Made by a program: the position numbers and the translations under genes. From Photorhabdus akhurstii (GTDB lineage: Bacteria > Pseudomonadota > Gammaproteobacteria > Enterobacterales > Enterobacteriaceae), in NCBI RefSeq assembly GCF_018448925.1, contig NZ_RCWE01000004.1, forward strand, positions 186,001-250,000: a DNA stretch of 64,000 bases. The letters are read 5' to 3'. Positions 46,801-61,800 of the stretch are shown piece after piece; within the stretch, counting starts at the first letter, position 1; each line of letters opens with the position of its first letter. The notes under the pieces were generated by a model, which worked only from the letters and a program-made list of their open reading frames with translations, made no database searches and had not been told where the DNA came from.

Positions 46801-49800
46801 AGTGCTGTCACGCCTGTCAGGTCAGGAAGATCTGGTTATCGGTACGCCAAGTGCTGGTCGCGGGCGTCAGGAAGTGGAATCCCTGATTGGCTTCTTTGTG
46901 AATACGCTGGCGTTGCGGATGGATTTATCCGGTGCGCCAAATGTGGCGGAATTGCTGGCACGTGTACGACAAACTGCGCTGGCGGCACAGGAACATCAGG
47001 ACCTGCCATTTGAACAGGTGGTGGAAATCGTGCAACCGCCGCGCCAACTGGCGCACACCCCGTTGTTCCAGGTGATGTTTGCCTGGCAGAACAATGAGAA
47101 CACGGAATGGCAACTGCCGGGAGTGGCGGTTTCACCGGTTGAGCAAGCTTTTGATGTGGTTAAGTTTGATCTTGAGCTGAATTTGTTTGAGGTGGAAGGC
47201 CAGATTGTCGGTTATCTGAATTATGCCACCGCGCTATTTGATCAAGCTACCATTGAGCGGCAGGTGGGCTATCTCCATACCGTACTGCGAGAGATGGCAG
47301 CTAATCCTCAACAGTCGGTCGGGGAAATTAATATCCTGACCGTGGCGGAGCGCAAGCTGTTATTGGAAACCTGGAATGCAACTGAAATGCCGTATTCTGC
47401 TCACTGTTGTATTCATCGGCTGTTTGAGCAACAGGCAGAGAGAACCCCGGATGCCACGGCACTGATGTATACAGGGCAAGTCCTCAGTTATGCCGAATTA
47501 AATGCCCGTGCTAATCGGCTGGCGCATCAACTGATTACGTTAGGAACGGTACCGGATCAGCGGGTGGCAATCTGTGCCGCGAGTTCGCCAGCGCGGATAG
47601 TGGGGCTGCTGGCAGTACTGAAAGCGGGTGGTGCTTATGTACCCCTAGACCCGTCCTATCCTGGGGAACGTCTGGTTCATATTTTAACCGATGCTGCGCC
47701 GGTTATTGTGCTGGCGGATGATGCTGGACGTACCGCGTTAGGCGAAAAGGTACTGGTAGGTCTGACTGTACTGGACCCAAATTCATTGCCTGACCAGCCA
47801 GATAGCAACCCGCAGATATCGGTATTGACTCCACAACATCTGGCGTATGTGATTTATACCTCCGGTTCGACCGGTATACCCAAAGGGGTGATGGTCGAAC
47901 ATCGTGGTTTGGTTAACCTGATTCAAGAAAAAATTGTTCAGTTTGATATTCATCCGGGTAGCCGAATGTTGCAGTTTGCCTCATTTGGTTTTGATGCTGG
48001 TGTTTGGGAAACCATGATGGCGTTGTGTAGTGGGGCTATTTTGTCTATCCCTGCCGATACGGTTCGTCAGGACCCCCGCTATCTCTGGCATTATCTGGAA
48101 GAACAGGCGATAACCCATGCTTGCCTGACCCCGGCCCTACTTCGGGAGGGGACCGATGTGCCGGAGATGACAATAAGACTGACGTTGATACTCGGTGGTG
48201 AAGCGCCCAGCGCAACGCTGCTTCAAGCACTGAGTCGTCGAGCAACGGTGTTTAATGCGTATGGTCCAACGGAAATCACGGTGTGTGCAGCTACCTGGCG
48301 TTGTCCGTCAGACTACACTGAGGGTGTCATTGCTATTGGGCGTCCGACAGCTAATACGCGGGTTTATTTGCTGAATACTGACGGTCAGCCGGTACCGTTA
48401 GGCTCAGTCGGTGAGCTCTATATTGGCGGTGTCGGGGTAGCGCGAGGTTATCTCAACCGGCCTGACTTGACGGCGGAACGTTTTCTGGCCGATCCGTTTA
48501 GTGGTGAATCCGATGCCCGGATGTACCGGACCGGGGATTTGGCCCGCTACCTGCCGGATGGCAATCTGGAATTCCTGGGCCGTAATGACCAGCAGGTGAA
48601 AATCCGTGGTTTCCGTATTGAGCCGGGGGAAATCGAAGCTCGATTGCTGGAACACCCAGCGGTGAGTGAAGCGCTGGTGCTGGCTTTGGGTGACGGTCAG
48701 GATAAACGGTTGGTGGCTTATGTGGTGGCAGAAGCAGATGAGGCGTTGGTTAATCATCTACGTACTCATCTGAGTGGGATTTTACCGGATTATATGGTAC
48801 CGGCCGCTTTTGTGCGTTTGGATACCTTCCCGTTGACACCGAACGGTAAACTGGATCGCCGGGCGCTACCGGCACCGGGGGGAGATGCCTTTGCCCGTCA
48901 GGTTTATGCCGCGCCGCAAGGGGAGACAGAAACGCTGCTAGCCGCTATCTGGTGCGAGTTGTTGGGCATTGAACAGGTCAGTCGGCATGACAGTTTCTTT
49001 GCTCTGGGCGGTCATTCGTTGCTGGCGGTACGGATGGTTGAACGTCTGCGTAATGTAGGGTTAACCCTGGCGGTACGGGATTTATTCCAATCTCCAGTGT
49101 TATCTGAATTTGCCCAAACAGTAGGGCAATCACAGGCAGTGGTGGTACCGGCGAATGTCATTACCCCGGAGACTACGGAACTTATACCAGCGATGTTGCC
49201 GTTGATTGAGCTGACCCAACTTGAGATTGACCATATCGTGGAACAAGTGCCGGGTGGAGTGGCTAATATTCAGGATATCTATGCCCTGTCACCGTTGCAG
49301 GATGGCATTCTGTTCCACCATTTGCTGGCGAATAAAGGCGACCCGTATTTGCTGGCTGGTCAGATGGTCTTTGCTGACCGAGCCCTGTTGGATGGCTATT
49401 TGGTGGCAGTGCAACAGGTGATTAACCGTCATGACATTCTGCGTACAGTTTTTATCTGGCAAGGATTGTCCACGCCGGTTCAGGTGGTCTGGCGTCAGGC
49501 TTCATTGTTAGTCACCGAACTGACATTGAACCCGATTGATGGGCTAGTCCGTGACCAGTTAGCTCAACGTTTTGATCCGCGTCGATATCGTATTGATCTG
49601 CAACGAGCACCTTTGCTGCATTTTGTAGTGGCTCAGGAGGAGGATGGCCGCTGGAGCGTATTACAATTGTTGCATCATTTGATTGGCGACCATACGACGC
49701 TGGAAGTGATGAACCGTGAAGTTCAGGCTTATCTTGCCGGACAGGAAGATAGTCTGCCCGCGCCAGTCCCTTTCCGCAATTTGGTGGCGCAAGCCCGGTT

Positions 49801-52800
49801 GGGGGTGAGTCAGGCCGAGCATACCCGTTTCTTTACTGACATGTTGGCTGAAGTGGATGAACCGACTCTACCGTTCGGGTTGACGGAAGTCCATCGGGAT
49901 GGTTCACAAATGGCGGAGTCGCACCGGATGTTGACGCCTGAGCTGAATGACCGCTTGCGTAACCAGGCCCGGCGTCTGGGCGTCAGTTTGGCTGCGTTGT
50001 GTCATCTGGCCTGGGCACAGGTGTTGTCGCGTACCAGTGGACAGGCGAAAGTGGTATTTGGCACCGTACTGTTTGGGCGGATGCAGGCCGGGGAAGGGGC
50101 TGACAGCGGCATGGGATTGTTTGTCAACACTCTGCCGTTGCGGCTGGATATAGATGATACCTCGGTACAGGAGAGTGTGCGGTTAGCCCATACCCGGTTG
50201 GCCGGATTGCTGGAGCATGAACATGCGTCACTGGCGTTGGCTCAACGTTGCAGTGGGGTACAAAATGAAATTCCGCTCTTTAGCGCCTTATTGAACTACC
50301 GGCATAGTACGTCGCCGATAGCCACGGATGAAATCATCAGCGGTATTGAATTTCTGGGCGGGCAAGAGCGAACGAACTATCCGTTGGTGCTCTCAGTGGA
50401 GGATTTTGGTGATGCACTGGGATTGACGGCACAAATCGTTCAACCGATTGATCCAGAGCGGATATGTGGTTATATGCAACAGGCATTGGAAAGTCTGATA
50501 CAAGCGCTTGAACAGCAGACGGAAGCTCCAATACGGTTACTGAATATTTTGCCGGCAGCAGAAAAGAGGTTGTTACTGGAGACCTGGAATGCGACTGAGG
50601 CGCCATATCCTGACCAGTGTTGTATTCACCGGTTATTTGAACAACAGGCAGAAAATACCCCTGATGCGATAGCGTTGGTGTATGGAGAACACATTCTCAA
50701 CTATGCCGAATTAAATGCCCGTGCCAACCAACTGGCTCACTGGTTAATTGGGCAGGGGATACTGCCGGATAACCGGGTCGCTGTGCAGTTAGAGCGTTCT
50801 ATTGAACTGGTGGTGGCTCAGTTGGCTATCCTCAAAGTCGGAGCTGTTTATGTGCCGATCGATCCCAGAGTGCCGGACGAGCGGAAGCACTGGCTGATGA
50901 CCGACTGTTCAGCCAAGTTATTGCTTACTGATATCCCGGTTAACTTGGTTGATGAGATCGGCGCTGTTAGGGCGGAAGATTACCGCAATCCTGACTTGCC
51001 CCGCTCCAGTACTGAGCTGGCTTATATTATGTATACCTCTGGCTCGACCGGCACACCCAAAGGGGTAATGGTGTCGCACCGGGCGGTGGTTCGGCTGGTG
51101 ATTAATAACGGATACGCTGAAATTGGGCCTGATGATCGGGTGGCGTTTGAGGCTAATCCGGCTTTCGATGCCAGCACCTTTGAAGTTTGGGCGCCATTGC
51201 TCAATGGCGGTACGCTGGTGGTGATTGATCATGCGACTGTGCTAACGCCCAAAGAGTTTACCCAAGCATTACAGAGTTATCGCATTACCGTACTGTGGCT
51301 GAGTGTCGGGCTGTTTAACCGGCTGGCGGCAGAGTTGTCGCCAGCTCTTCCGCAGCTCAAAATCCTGATTGTCGGCGGCGATGTGTTGGACCCGCATGTG
51401 ATGGCGCAAGTTCTGCGTGATAGCCCGCCGCAACAGTTATTAAATGGCTATGGACCAAGTGAGGGCACCACCTTTACCACTACCTACCGTATTACAGCGT
51501 TACCGTCGGGAGTGGTGAGAATTCCCATTGGCCGACCGATAGCCAATACGCGAGTTTATCTGTTGGATGCCAATGGTCAGCTAGTGCCGTTGGGAGCGGA
51601 AGGGGAAATTTATATCGGCGGAGATGGGGTTGCCTGTGGCTATCTTAATCGTCTTGAACTGACTGCGGAACGTTTCCTGTCAGATCCGTTTAGTGATAAA
51701 CCGGATGCCCGCCTGTACCGGACCGGGGATTTGGCCCGTTACCTGCCGGACGGCAATCTGGAATTCCTGGGACGTAATGACCGGCAGGTGAAAATCCGTG
51801 GTTTCCGCATTGAGCTTGGAGAAATCGAAGCCCGGCTGATGGAACATCCGGTGGTGAGTGAAGCCGTTGTTCTGGTGTTGGGCGATGGTCAGGACAAACG
51901 GTTGGTGGCTTATGTGGCGGCAGAAGCGAATGAAGAGTTGGTCAGTCGTCTGCGTACTCACTTAAGTGCAGTGTTACCGGATTATATGGTGCCGGCCGCT
52001 TTTGTCCGCCTGGATACTTTCCCGCTGACCCCGAATGGCAAGCTGGACCGTCGGGCGCTACCGGCGCCGGGGGAAGAGGCTATTGCCCGGCAGGTTTACT
52101 CCGCTCCATCAGGGGGGATGGAAATCACATTGGCAGCTATCTGGCGTGAATTACTGGGCGTTGAACGAATTAGCCGGTATGACAACTTTTTCGCATTGGG
52201 CGGCCATTCGCTGTTGGCGGTGCGGATGATGAACCGGATAGCGGCGTTGGGGATTGAATTACCGTTGTCTATGCTGTTTAAATCACCGGTTTTAGCTGCT
52301 TTTGCCGAAGCAATGAGCGCCCAATTCGATGAGCAGAGTGACAAATTACCGGCCATTATCCCACTGTCTCGTGAGGACAAATTGCCGTTGTCATTTGCGC
52401 AACAGCGCCTGTGGTTCCTGGCGCAGTTTGAGGGGGTGAGTGAGACCTATCATATTCCGCTGGCCCTGCGTCTATATGGTCAGTTGGATATTGTGGCTTG
52501 GCAGCAGGCGCTTAATATGCTGTTTGCCCGTCACGAAGCGTTGCGTTCTGTTTTTGTTGCTGTTGACGGCCAGCCGCAGGTGGAATTGTTGCCGGCGGCA
52601 TTAGGTCTGCCGATGAAGAAATATGATCTGCGTGACGTGCCGGATGCGGATAATCAACTTGCGTCTCTCTCTGCTCAGGAAGCCGGAGCCCCGTTTGATC
52701 TTGCCTGCGGCCCATTAATTCGTTCCAGTCTGGTACAACTGGCTGATGATGATCATGTTTTCTTACTGACCCAGCACCATATTGTTTCTGATGGCTGGTC

Positions 52801-55800
52801 TTTAGGGATACTGAAATCAGAACTGGAGACGCTTTATTCGGCTTACTTGAACCAACAGCCAGATCCACTGCTACCGTTGACGATTCAATACCCGGATTAC
52901 GCCGCTTGGCAACGTCAGTGGCTGTCGGCTGAACGCATACAGTCTCAATCCGATTATTGGCGTGCAAGGCTAGCTGAAGCACCGGTATTGCTGGATTTGC
53001 CTACTGACCGGCCACGTCCATCTCAGCAATCATTTGCCGGAAATATCTTGCCTGTCAGTCTGGATGCAGAGTTAACCCAATCCCTTAAACGCTTGAGTGA
53101 GCGGCAGGGCGTCACGTTATTTATGACGGTGTTGGCGGCTTGGGCAACGGTTCTATCGCGTTTGTCAGGTCAGGAAGATCTGATTATCGGTACGCCGAGT
53201 GCCGGCCGTAGTCGGCAGGAAGTAGAATCCCTGATCGGCTTTTTTGTGAATACGCTGGCGTTGCGGATGGATTTATCCGGTGAACCCAATATGGAGGAAA
53301 TATTGGCGCGGGTGCGACAAACCGCGTTGGCGGCACAGGAACACCAAGATTTACCGTTTGAACAGGTGGTGGAAATTGTGCAACCGCCACGCCGACTGGC
53401 ACATACTCCGCTGTTCCAAGTGATGTTTGCCTGGCAGAACAATGAGAATACGGAATGGCGGTTGCCGGGACTGGTCGTTTCACCTGTCGAGCAAGCTTTT
53501 GATGTGGTTAAGTTTGATCTTGAGCTGAATTTGTTTGAGGTGGAGGGCCGGATTGCCGGTTATCTGAATTATGCCACCGCTCTATTTGATCAACCGACCA
53601 TTGAGCGGCATGTGGGATATCTCCATACCGTACTGCGGGCAATGGTAGCTAACTCTCAACAGCCGGTCGGGAAGATCGATATCCTGACCGTAGCGGAGCG
53701 CAAGCTGTTATTAGAAACCCGGAATGTCATTGAAACCCGGTATCCTAAGCAGTTATGTATTCATCAGTTATTTGAACAACAGGTGGAGGATGCGCCTAAT
53801 GAGACGGCAGTGGTATATGAAGAACAGACCCTCAGCTATGCCGAGCTCAATGCTTGTGCCAACCGTCTGGCACATCAACTGATAGCGTTGGGAGTCACAC
53901 CGGACCAACGGGTGGCGGTTTGCGTGTCACGTTCATCGGCAATGGTGGTGGGGGTATTAGCGGTGCTGAAAGCCGGGGGGGCCTATGTGCCGCTAGATCC
54001 GGTCTATACCGGTGAGCGTCTGGCACATATCCTGACCGATGCGGCCTCCGCTATTTTGCTGGCGGATAAAGTCGGGCGTGATGCGCTGGGTGAGAATACG
54101 CTGGCAGGGCTGACAGTACTTGACCCGAATAATCTGCCAGATCAGCCGGACAGTAACCCGCAGGTGCCGGCATTGACGGCACAACATCTGGCGTATGTGA
54201 TTTACACCTCGGGCTCGACCGGCACGCCGAAAGGGGTGATGGTGGAACATCGTCATATCCTGCGTTTGTTTGACGCGACTGAATCCTGGTATCGCTTTAA
54301 CCGGCAGGATATTTGGTGCCTGTTCCATTCCATAGCGTTTGACTTCTCGGTATGGGAATTATGGGGGGCATTACGCTACGGCGCTAAACTGGTGCTGGTT
54401 CCGCACGCGATTGCTCGTTCACCTCAAGAGCTGCATCAATTCGTGTGTCAACACGGCATCACGGTGTTGAATCAGACCCCCAGTGCCTTCAAAGCCTTTA
54501 TTGCCAGTTATATCGCCAATCCATTACCGGACTGCTTGCGTTATATCATCTTTGGCGGGGAAGCCCTTGATCCGAGTATTTTGAAGCCGTGGTATGCCTT
54601 GCGTGAGGAGACGTTGCCTCAGTTGGTGAATATGTACGGTATCACCGAGACCACGGTTCACGTCACTTACCGGGCACTGGGCCGCCATGATGCAGAACAG
54701 ACAACGAGTCCTATTGGCACGCGTATTCCGGACTTAACCCTCTATTTGTTGGATAAGTATGGTCAGCCAGTACCGTTAGGCGCTGTAGGTGAGTTATATG
54801 TTGGCGGGGCCGGTGTGGCACGGGGTTATCTCAATCGTCCTGAACTGACTGCGGAGCGCTTTCTACCGAATCCGTTCAGTAGTGAACCGGATGCCCGGAT
54901 GTATCGTACCGGGGATTTGGCCCGTTACCTGCCGGATGGCAATCTGGCGTTTCTGGGCCGAAATGACCAGCAGGTGAAAATCCGCGGTTTCCGCATTGAG
55001 CCGGGTGAAATCGAAGCCCGATTAATGGAACACCCGGCGGTGAGTGAAGCGGTTGTACTGGCGCTTGGCGACGGTCAGGACAAACGGTTGGTGGCTTATG
55101 TGGCGGCAGAAGTGGATGAGGCGTTAATTAATCATCTGCGTACTTACTTAAGTGCGATTTTACCGGATTATATGGTGCCGACAGCGTTCGTCTGTCTGGA
55201 TGTCTTCCCGTTGACACCGAACGGCAAACTGGATCGACGGGCGCTACCGGCACCGGGGGAAGATGCCTTTGCCCGTCAGGTTTATGCCGCGCCGCAAGGG
55301 GAAACAGAAACCCTATTGGCTGCTATCTGGAGCGAGTTGTTAGGCATTAAACAGATCAGCCGACACGACAGTTTCTTTGCTTTGGGAGGCCATTCATTGC
55401 TGGCGGTGCGAATGATTGAACGTTTGCGTAACGCGGGGTTAACGCTGGCGGTGCGTGATCTGTTCCAATCCCCGGTGTTGTCCGCATTTGCTCAAACAGT
55501 AGGGCAGTCACAAGCGGTGGTGGTGCCGCCGAATGTCATCACCCCGGCAATCACTGCCCTTGCACCTGAGATGTTGCCATTGATTGATCTAACTCAGACT
55601 GAGATTGATCATATCGTTGAACAAGTGCCGGGTGGGGTTGCTAATATTCAGGATATTTATGCCCTGTCGCCGTTACAAGACGGTATTCTGTTCCATCATC
55701 TGTTGGCGAATAAAGGTGATCCGTATCTATTAGTCAGTCAGACGGCTTTCGCTGACCGATCTCTGTTGGACAGTTATTTGGCGGCAGTGCAACAGGTGGT

Positions 55801-58800
55801 TAACCGCCATGACATCTTGCGTACTGCTTTTATCTGGCAAGGATTATCAGCACCGGTTCAGGTAGTCTGGCGTCAGGCGCGGTTATCAGTGACTGAGTTG
55901 ACGTTGGATTCCGTTGATGGACCGGTTTATGAGCAACTAATTCAACGTTTTGACCCGCGTCATCACCGTCTCGATTTGAGCCAAGCCCCCTTGTTGCGCT
56001 TTATGGTGGCGCAAGAAACGGATGGTCGCTGGATTGCCCTGCAATTGCAGCATCATCTGATTGGCGATCATACGACGCTGGAAGTGATGAACCGCGAAGT
56101 TCAGGCGTACCTTACCGGGCGGGAAGAGAACTTGCCTGCGCCGGTCCCTTTCCGCAATCTGGTGGCTCAGGTCCGGTTGGGAGTGAGCCAGGTCGAACAT
56201 ACCCGTTTCTTTACTGACATGTTGGCTGACGTGGATGAACCGACGCTGCTATTCGGGTTAACGGAGGTACATCGAGATGGCTCGCAGGTGACAGAATTGC
56301 ACCGGATGTTGCCCGCCATATTGAATAATCACTTGCGTAGTCAGGCCCGGCGTCTAGGCGTCAGTTTGGCGGCGTTGTGTCATCTGGCTTGGGCACAGGT
56401 GTTGTCACGTATCAGCGGACAAGAGAAAATGGTGTTCGGCACTGTGCTGTTTGGGCGGATGCAGGGTGGGGAAGGCGCTGATAGCGGCATGGGACTGTTT
56501 GTCAACACCTTACCGTTGCGACTGGATATAGATGATACCCCGGTGCGAGACAGTGCACGGTTAGCCCATACTCGGTTAGCCGAATTGCTAGCGCATGAAC
56601 ATGCTTCACTGGCGCTGGCTCAACGTTGCAGTGGAGTGTCGGGGGAAACGCCCCTCTTTAGTACTTTGCTGAACTACCGGCATAGTGCGCAGCCGATCAC
56701 CGTAGATGAAACTATCAGCGGTATAGAATCCTTTAATGGGCAGGAACGTACCAACTATCCGTTTGTGCTATCGGTGGAGGATTTTGGTCACGCTTTGGGA
56801 TTGACTGCACAGGTGGTGCAACCATTTGATCCAGAACGGATATGCGGCTATATGCAACAGGCGCTGGAGAGTTTGGTGGAAGCACTTGAACAGGAGCCGG
56901 AAACACCGGTACGGACACTGAATATTTTGCCAGAAGTGGAACGCCGGTTGTTGCTAAAAACTTGGAATGCGACTGAAACTGTCTACTCTGAGCAGTTATG
57001 TATCCATCAGTTATTTGAACAACAAGTGGAGAAAAACCCGGATGTCACGGCACTGGCGTATGAAGAACAGACGTACAGCTATGCGGAACTAAATACTCGT
57101 GCTAACCGACTGGCTCATCAACTGATTGCGCTAGGTGTTGCGCCAGACCAGCGAGTAGCGATTTGTGTGACACGTTCATTGGCGATGGTGGTGGGCTTGC
57201 TGGCGGTGTTGAAAGCGGGAGGGGCCTATGTTCCACTGGACCCGGCTTATCCAGGGGAACGTTTGGCACATATTTTGACTGATGCAGCACCGGCTATTGT
57301 GCTGGCGGATAATGTCGGATGTATCGCACTGGGTGAGGAGGCACTGGCAGGACTCACTGTGCTGGACCCGAATATTTTGCCTGATCAGCCGGACAGTAAC
57401 CCGCAAGTGACCGCACTGACTGCGCAGCATCTGGCGTATGTGATTTACACTTCGGGTTCAACTGGCACACCAAAAGGCGTGATGATTGAGCATCGTGGGC
57501 TAATTAATCTTGTTCAGGATAAAATCGCCCAGTTTGACATTCGCTCGGATAGCCGGATGTTGCAGTTTGCCTCGTTGAGTTTTGATGCAAGTGTTTGGGA
57601 AATCATGATGGCGTTGGGGAGTGGGGCTTGTCTGATTATTGCTGTCGATATCGTCCGTCAGGACCCGCTTCGTCTCTGGCATTATCTGGAGCAACAGTCG
57701 ATGACTCATGCCTGTCTGCCCCCGGCACTGCTCCGGGAAAGGATCGATTTACCGGAAATATCGATAAGACCTACGTTGATACTCGGTGGTGAGGCACCTA
57801 GCGCAATGCTGCTTCAGGCACTGAGTCGTCGGGCGACGGTGTTTAATGCCTATGGCCCGACAGAAATCACGGTGTGTGCGACGACCTGGCGTTGTCCGCC
57901 AGACTACACGGATACGTTAGTGCCTATCGGCTATCCGACGGCGAACACCCAGATTTATTTGTTGGATACCTACGGCCAGCCAGTACCATTGGGGGCCGTG
58001 GGTGAATTGTATGTGGGTGGTGCGGGGGTGGCGCGTGGCTACCTTAATCGTCCTGAACTGACGGCTGAACGCTTCTTAGCTGACCCGTTTAGTGAGATGC
58101 CGAATGCGCGGATGTATCGGACTGGGGATTTGGCCCGTTATCTGCCAAACGGCAATCTGGAATTCCTAGGCCGCAATGACCAACAGGTCAAAATTCGTGG
58201 TTTCCGTATTGAACCGGGGGAAATCGAAGCCCGACTGATGGAATACCCAACTGTGCAAGAGGCTGTTGTGTTGGTGCTAGGTGATGAGCAGGGCAGACGG
58301 TTGATAGCTTATGTGGTGGCAGAAGCGGATGAGGAGTTAGTTAATCGTCTGCATACACACTTGAGCGCAATTTTACCGGATTATATGGTGCCAGTGGCTT
58401 TTGTACGCCTGAATGCCTTCCCGCTGACCCCGAACGGTAAGCTGGATCGTCGCGCATTACCGATACCGAGGGAAGAGGCTTTTGCCCGGCAGATTTACGC
58501 CGAGCCGTTAGGAGAGATGGAAAGCACATTGGCGGTTATCTGGCGTGAATTACTCGGTGTTAATCGGATTAGCCGGTATGACAACTTTTTCGCTTTAGGC
58601 GGCCATTCGCTGTTGGCAGTGCGGATGATGAACCGGATAGCGGCGTTGGGGATTGAATTACCGCTGTCCACGTTGTTTAAATTCCCGACCTTAGCCGATT
58701 TTGCTGAAGCGATGAATACTCGATTTGATGAACAGAGCAGCAAATTACCAGCTATTATCCCGCTATCCCGTGAGGGTAAATTGCCGTTGTCATTTGCACA

Positions 58801-61800
58801 ACAGCGTCTGTGGTTCCTGGCCCAGTTTGAAGGAGTGAGTGAAACTTACCATATTCCGGTGGCATTGCGTTTACGTGGTCGGCTGGACATCGCTGCTTGG
58901 CAGCAAGCGCTTAATACGCTGTTTGCCCGCCACGAAGCGTTACGCTCTATCTTCGTTGCTGTTGATGGTCAGCCACAGGTGGAGTTGTTGCCGGCGGAAT
59001 CAGGCTTACTGATGAAAAAATATGATCTGCGGGATACACCTGATAGGGATGCGCAGCTTGCGTTTCTGTCTACTCAGGAAGCCGGGACGCCGTTTGATCT
59101 TGCCCGCGGCCCATTAATTCGCGCCAGTCTGGTACAACTAGCTGACGATGACCACGTTTTCTTGCTGACTTTACATCATATTGTTTTCGATGGCTGGTCT
59201 GTCAGCGTGTTAATGCGTGAATTGAGCACCCTTTACACCGTTTTCTTGGCAGGGCAATCAGATCCGTTGCCACCGTTAGCGATTCAATATCCTGATTACG
59301 CCGCTTGGCAGCATCAGTGGCTATCGGCTGAACGCATACAGACTCAATCTGACTATTGGCGCACAAGGCTGGCTGATGCGCCGGTACTGTTGGATTTACC
59401 TACTGACCGGCCACGTCCACCTCAGCAGTCGTTTGCCGGGGCTTTATTGCCCGTCAGTCTGGATACGGAATTAACCCAATCCCTCAAACACCTCAGTGAA
59501 CAGCAGGGCGTCACTTTATTTATGACGTTGTTGGCTGCCTGGGGGACAGTTCTGTCACGCTTGTCAGGTCAGGAAGATCTGGTGATCGGTACGCCGAGTG
59601 CGGGCCGTAATCGGCAGGAAGTGGAATCTTTGATCGGTTTCTTTGTGAATACGTTGGCGTTGCGGATGGATTTATCCGGTGCGCCAAATGTAATGGAATT
59701 GCTAGCGCGTGTGCGGCAAACCGCGCTGGCGGCACAGGAGCATCAGGATCTGCCGTTTGAACAGGTAGTGGAAGTCGTACAACCACCGCGTCAACTGGCG
59801 CATACCCCATTGTTCCAGGTGATGTTTGCCTGGCAGAGCAATGAAAACAAGGGTTGGATGTTACCCGGACTGGACGTTTCACCTGTTGAACAAACTTTTG
59901 ATGGGGTTAAATTTGATCTTGAACTGAGTTTATCTGAGGTGGATGGCCGAATTGTTGGTTATCTGAATTATGCCACAGCCCTGTTTGATCAACTCACCAT
60001 TGAGCGACAGGTGGGATATCTCCATACCGTACTGAGAGAGATGGCAGCTAACCCACAACAGCCGGTCGGGAAAATTAATATCCTGACCGAGGCGGAACGC
60101 AAGCTGTTACTGGAAACCTGGAATGCAACCCAGGTGCCGTATCCTGACCAGTTATGCATTCACCGGCTGTTTGAGCAACAGGCAGAGAAAACCCCTGATG
60201 CAGTAGCACTGGTGTATGAAGAACAGATTCTCAGCTATGTGGAATTAAATGCCCGTGCCAACTGGCTGGCCCGCCAGTTAATCGAACAGGGGATACGGTC
60301 GGATGATCGAGTTGCAGTGCTGTTAGAACGCTCTATTGAGCTGGTTGTGGCTCAGTTGGCTATTCTCAAAGCCGGGGCTGTTTATGTGCCGATCGATCCC
60401 CGCATACCGGACGAACGGAAAAACTGGTTGATAAACGATTGTTCCGCCAGATTATTGCTCACTGATATCCCGGTTGATTTGAATATTCCCCAGTATTGTC
60501 TTGCTGATGAGATGGGCATTATCAAGGAGGAGGATTACCTTAATCTTGACTTATCCCGTTCCAGTACTGAACTGGCCTATATCATGTATACCTCCGGCTC
60601 GACCGGCACACCAAAAGGGGTAATGGTGCCGCATCGTGCGGTGGTTCGGCTGGTGATTAATAATGGGTACGCTGAAATCGGGCTGGATGATCGGGTGGCT
60701 TTTGAAGCGAATCCGGCTTTTGATGCCAGTACTTTTGAAGTCTGGGCGCCGTTGTTAAATGGCGGCTCATTAGTGGTGATTGATCACGCCACCTTACTGA
60801 CGCCTAAAGAATTCGTCCAAACACTACAGAGTTATCGTATTACGGTGCTGTGGTTGAGTGTCGGGCTGTTTAACCGGTTGGTGACAGCGTTGTCTCCGGT
60901 GTTGCCACAAATCAAAATTCTGATTGTTGGCGGTGATGTCCTTGATCCCCATGTGATGGCGCAGGTTCTGCGTGATAGCCCGCCTCAACAGTTATTGAAT
61001 GGCTATGGACCAAGTGAGGGTAGCACCTTTACCACCACCTATCGTATCACGACGTTGCCATTGGGAGTGACTCGGATACCTATTGGTCGGCCAATAGCCA
61101 ATACACGAGTTTATCTGTTGGATACTTATGGTCAGCCGGTGCCGCAGGGGGTAACCGGTGAGATTTATATCGGTGGTGATGGTGTTGCTTGTGGCTATCT
61201 CAATCGTCCTGAACTGACCGCAGAACGTTTTCTGCCTGATCCATTTAGTGGTGAACTAGATGCTCGCATGTATCGAACCGGGGATTTGGCCCGTTACCTG
61301 CCGGATGGCAATTTAGAGTTCCTAGGCCGCAATGATCAACAGGTGAAAATCCGTGGTTTTCGCATTGAGCCGGGGGAAATCGAGGCTCGGCTAATGGAAC
61401 ATCCGGCGGTGAGTGAAGCGGTTGTATTGATACTAGGTGACGGTCAGGACAAACGGTTGGTGGCTTATGTGGAGGCAGAAGCGGATGAAGAGTTAGTTAA
61501 TCACTTGCGTACTCATCTGAGTGCCATTTTGCCGGATTATATGGTGCCGGCAGCGTTTGTCCGTCTGGATTCCTTCCCGCTGACGCCAAACGGCAAGTTA
61601 GATCGTCGGGCGTTACCGGCACCGGAAGAAGAAGCGTTTGCCCGGCAGGTTTATGAAGCGCCGCAAGGGGTGACAGAAACCACATTGGCCGCTATTTGGA
61701 GCGAGTTGTTGGGTATTGAACAAGTCAGTCGGCATGACAGTTTCTTTGCGTTGGGTGGTCATTCATTGTTGGCGATACAGATGATTGAGCGTCTGCGTAG

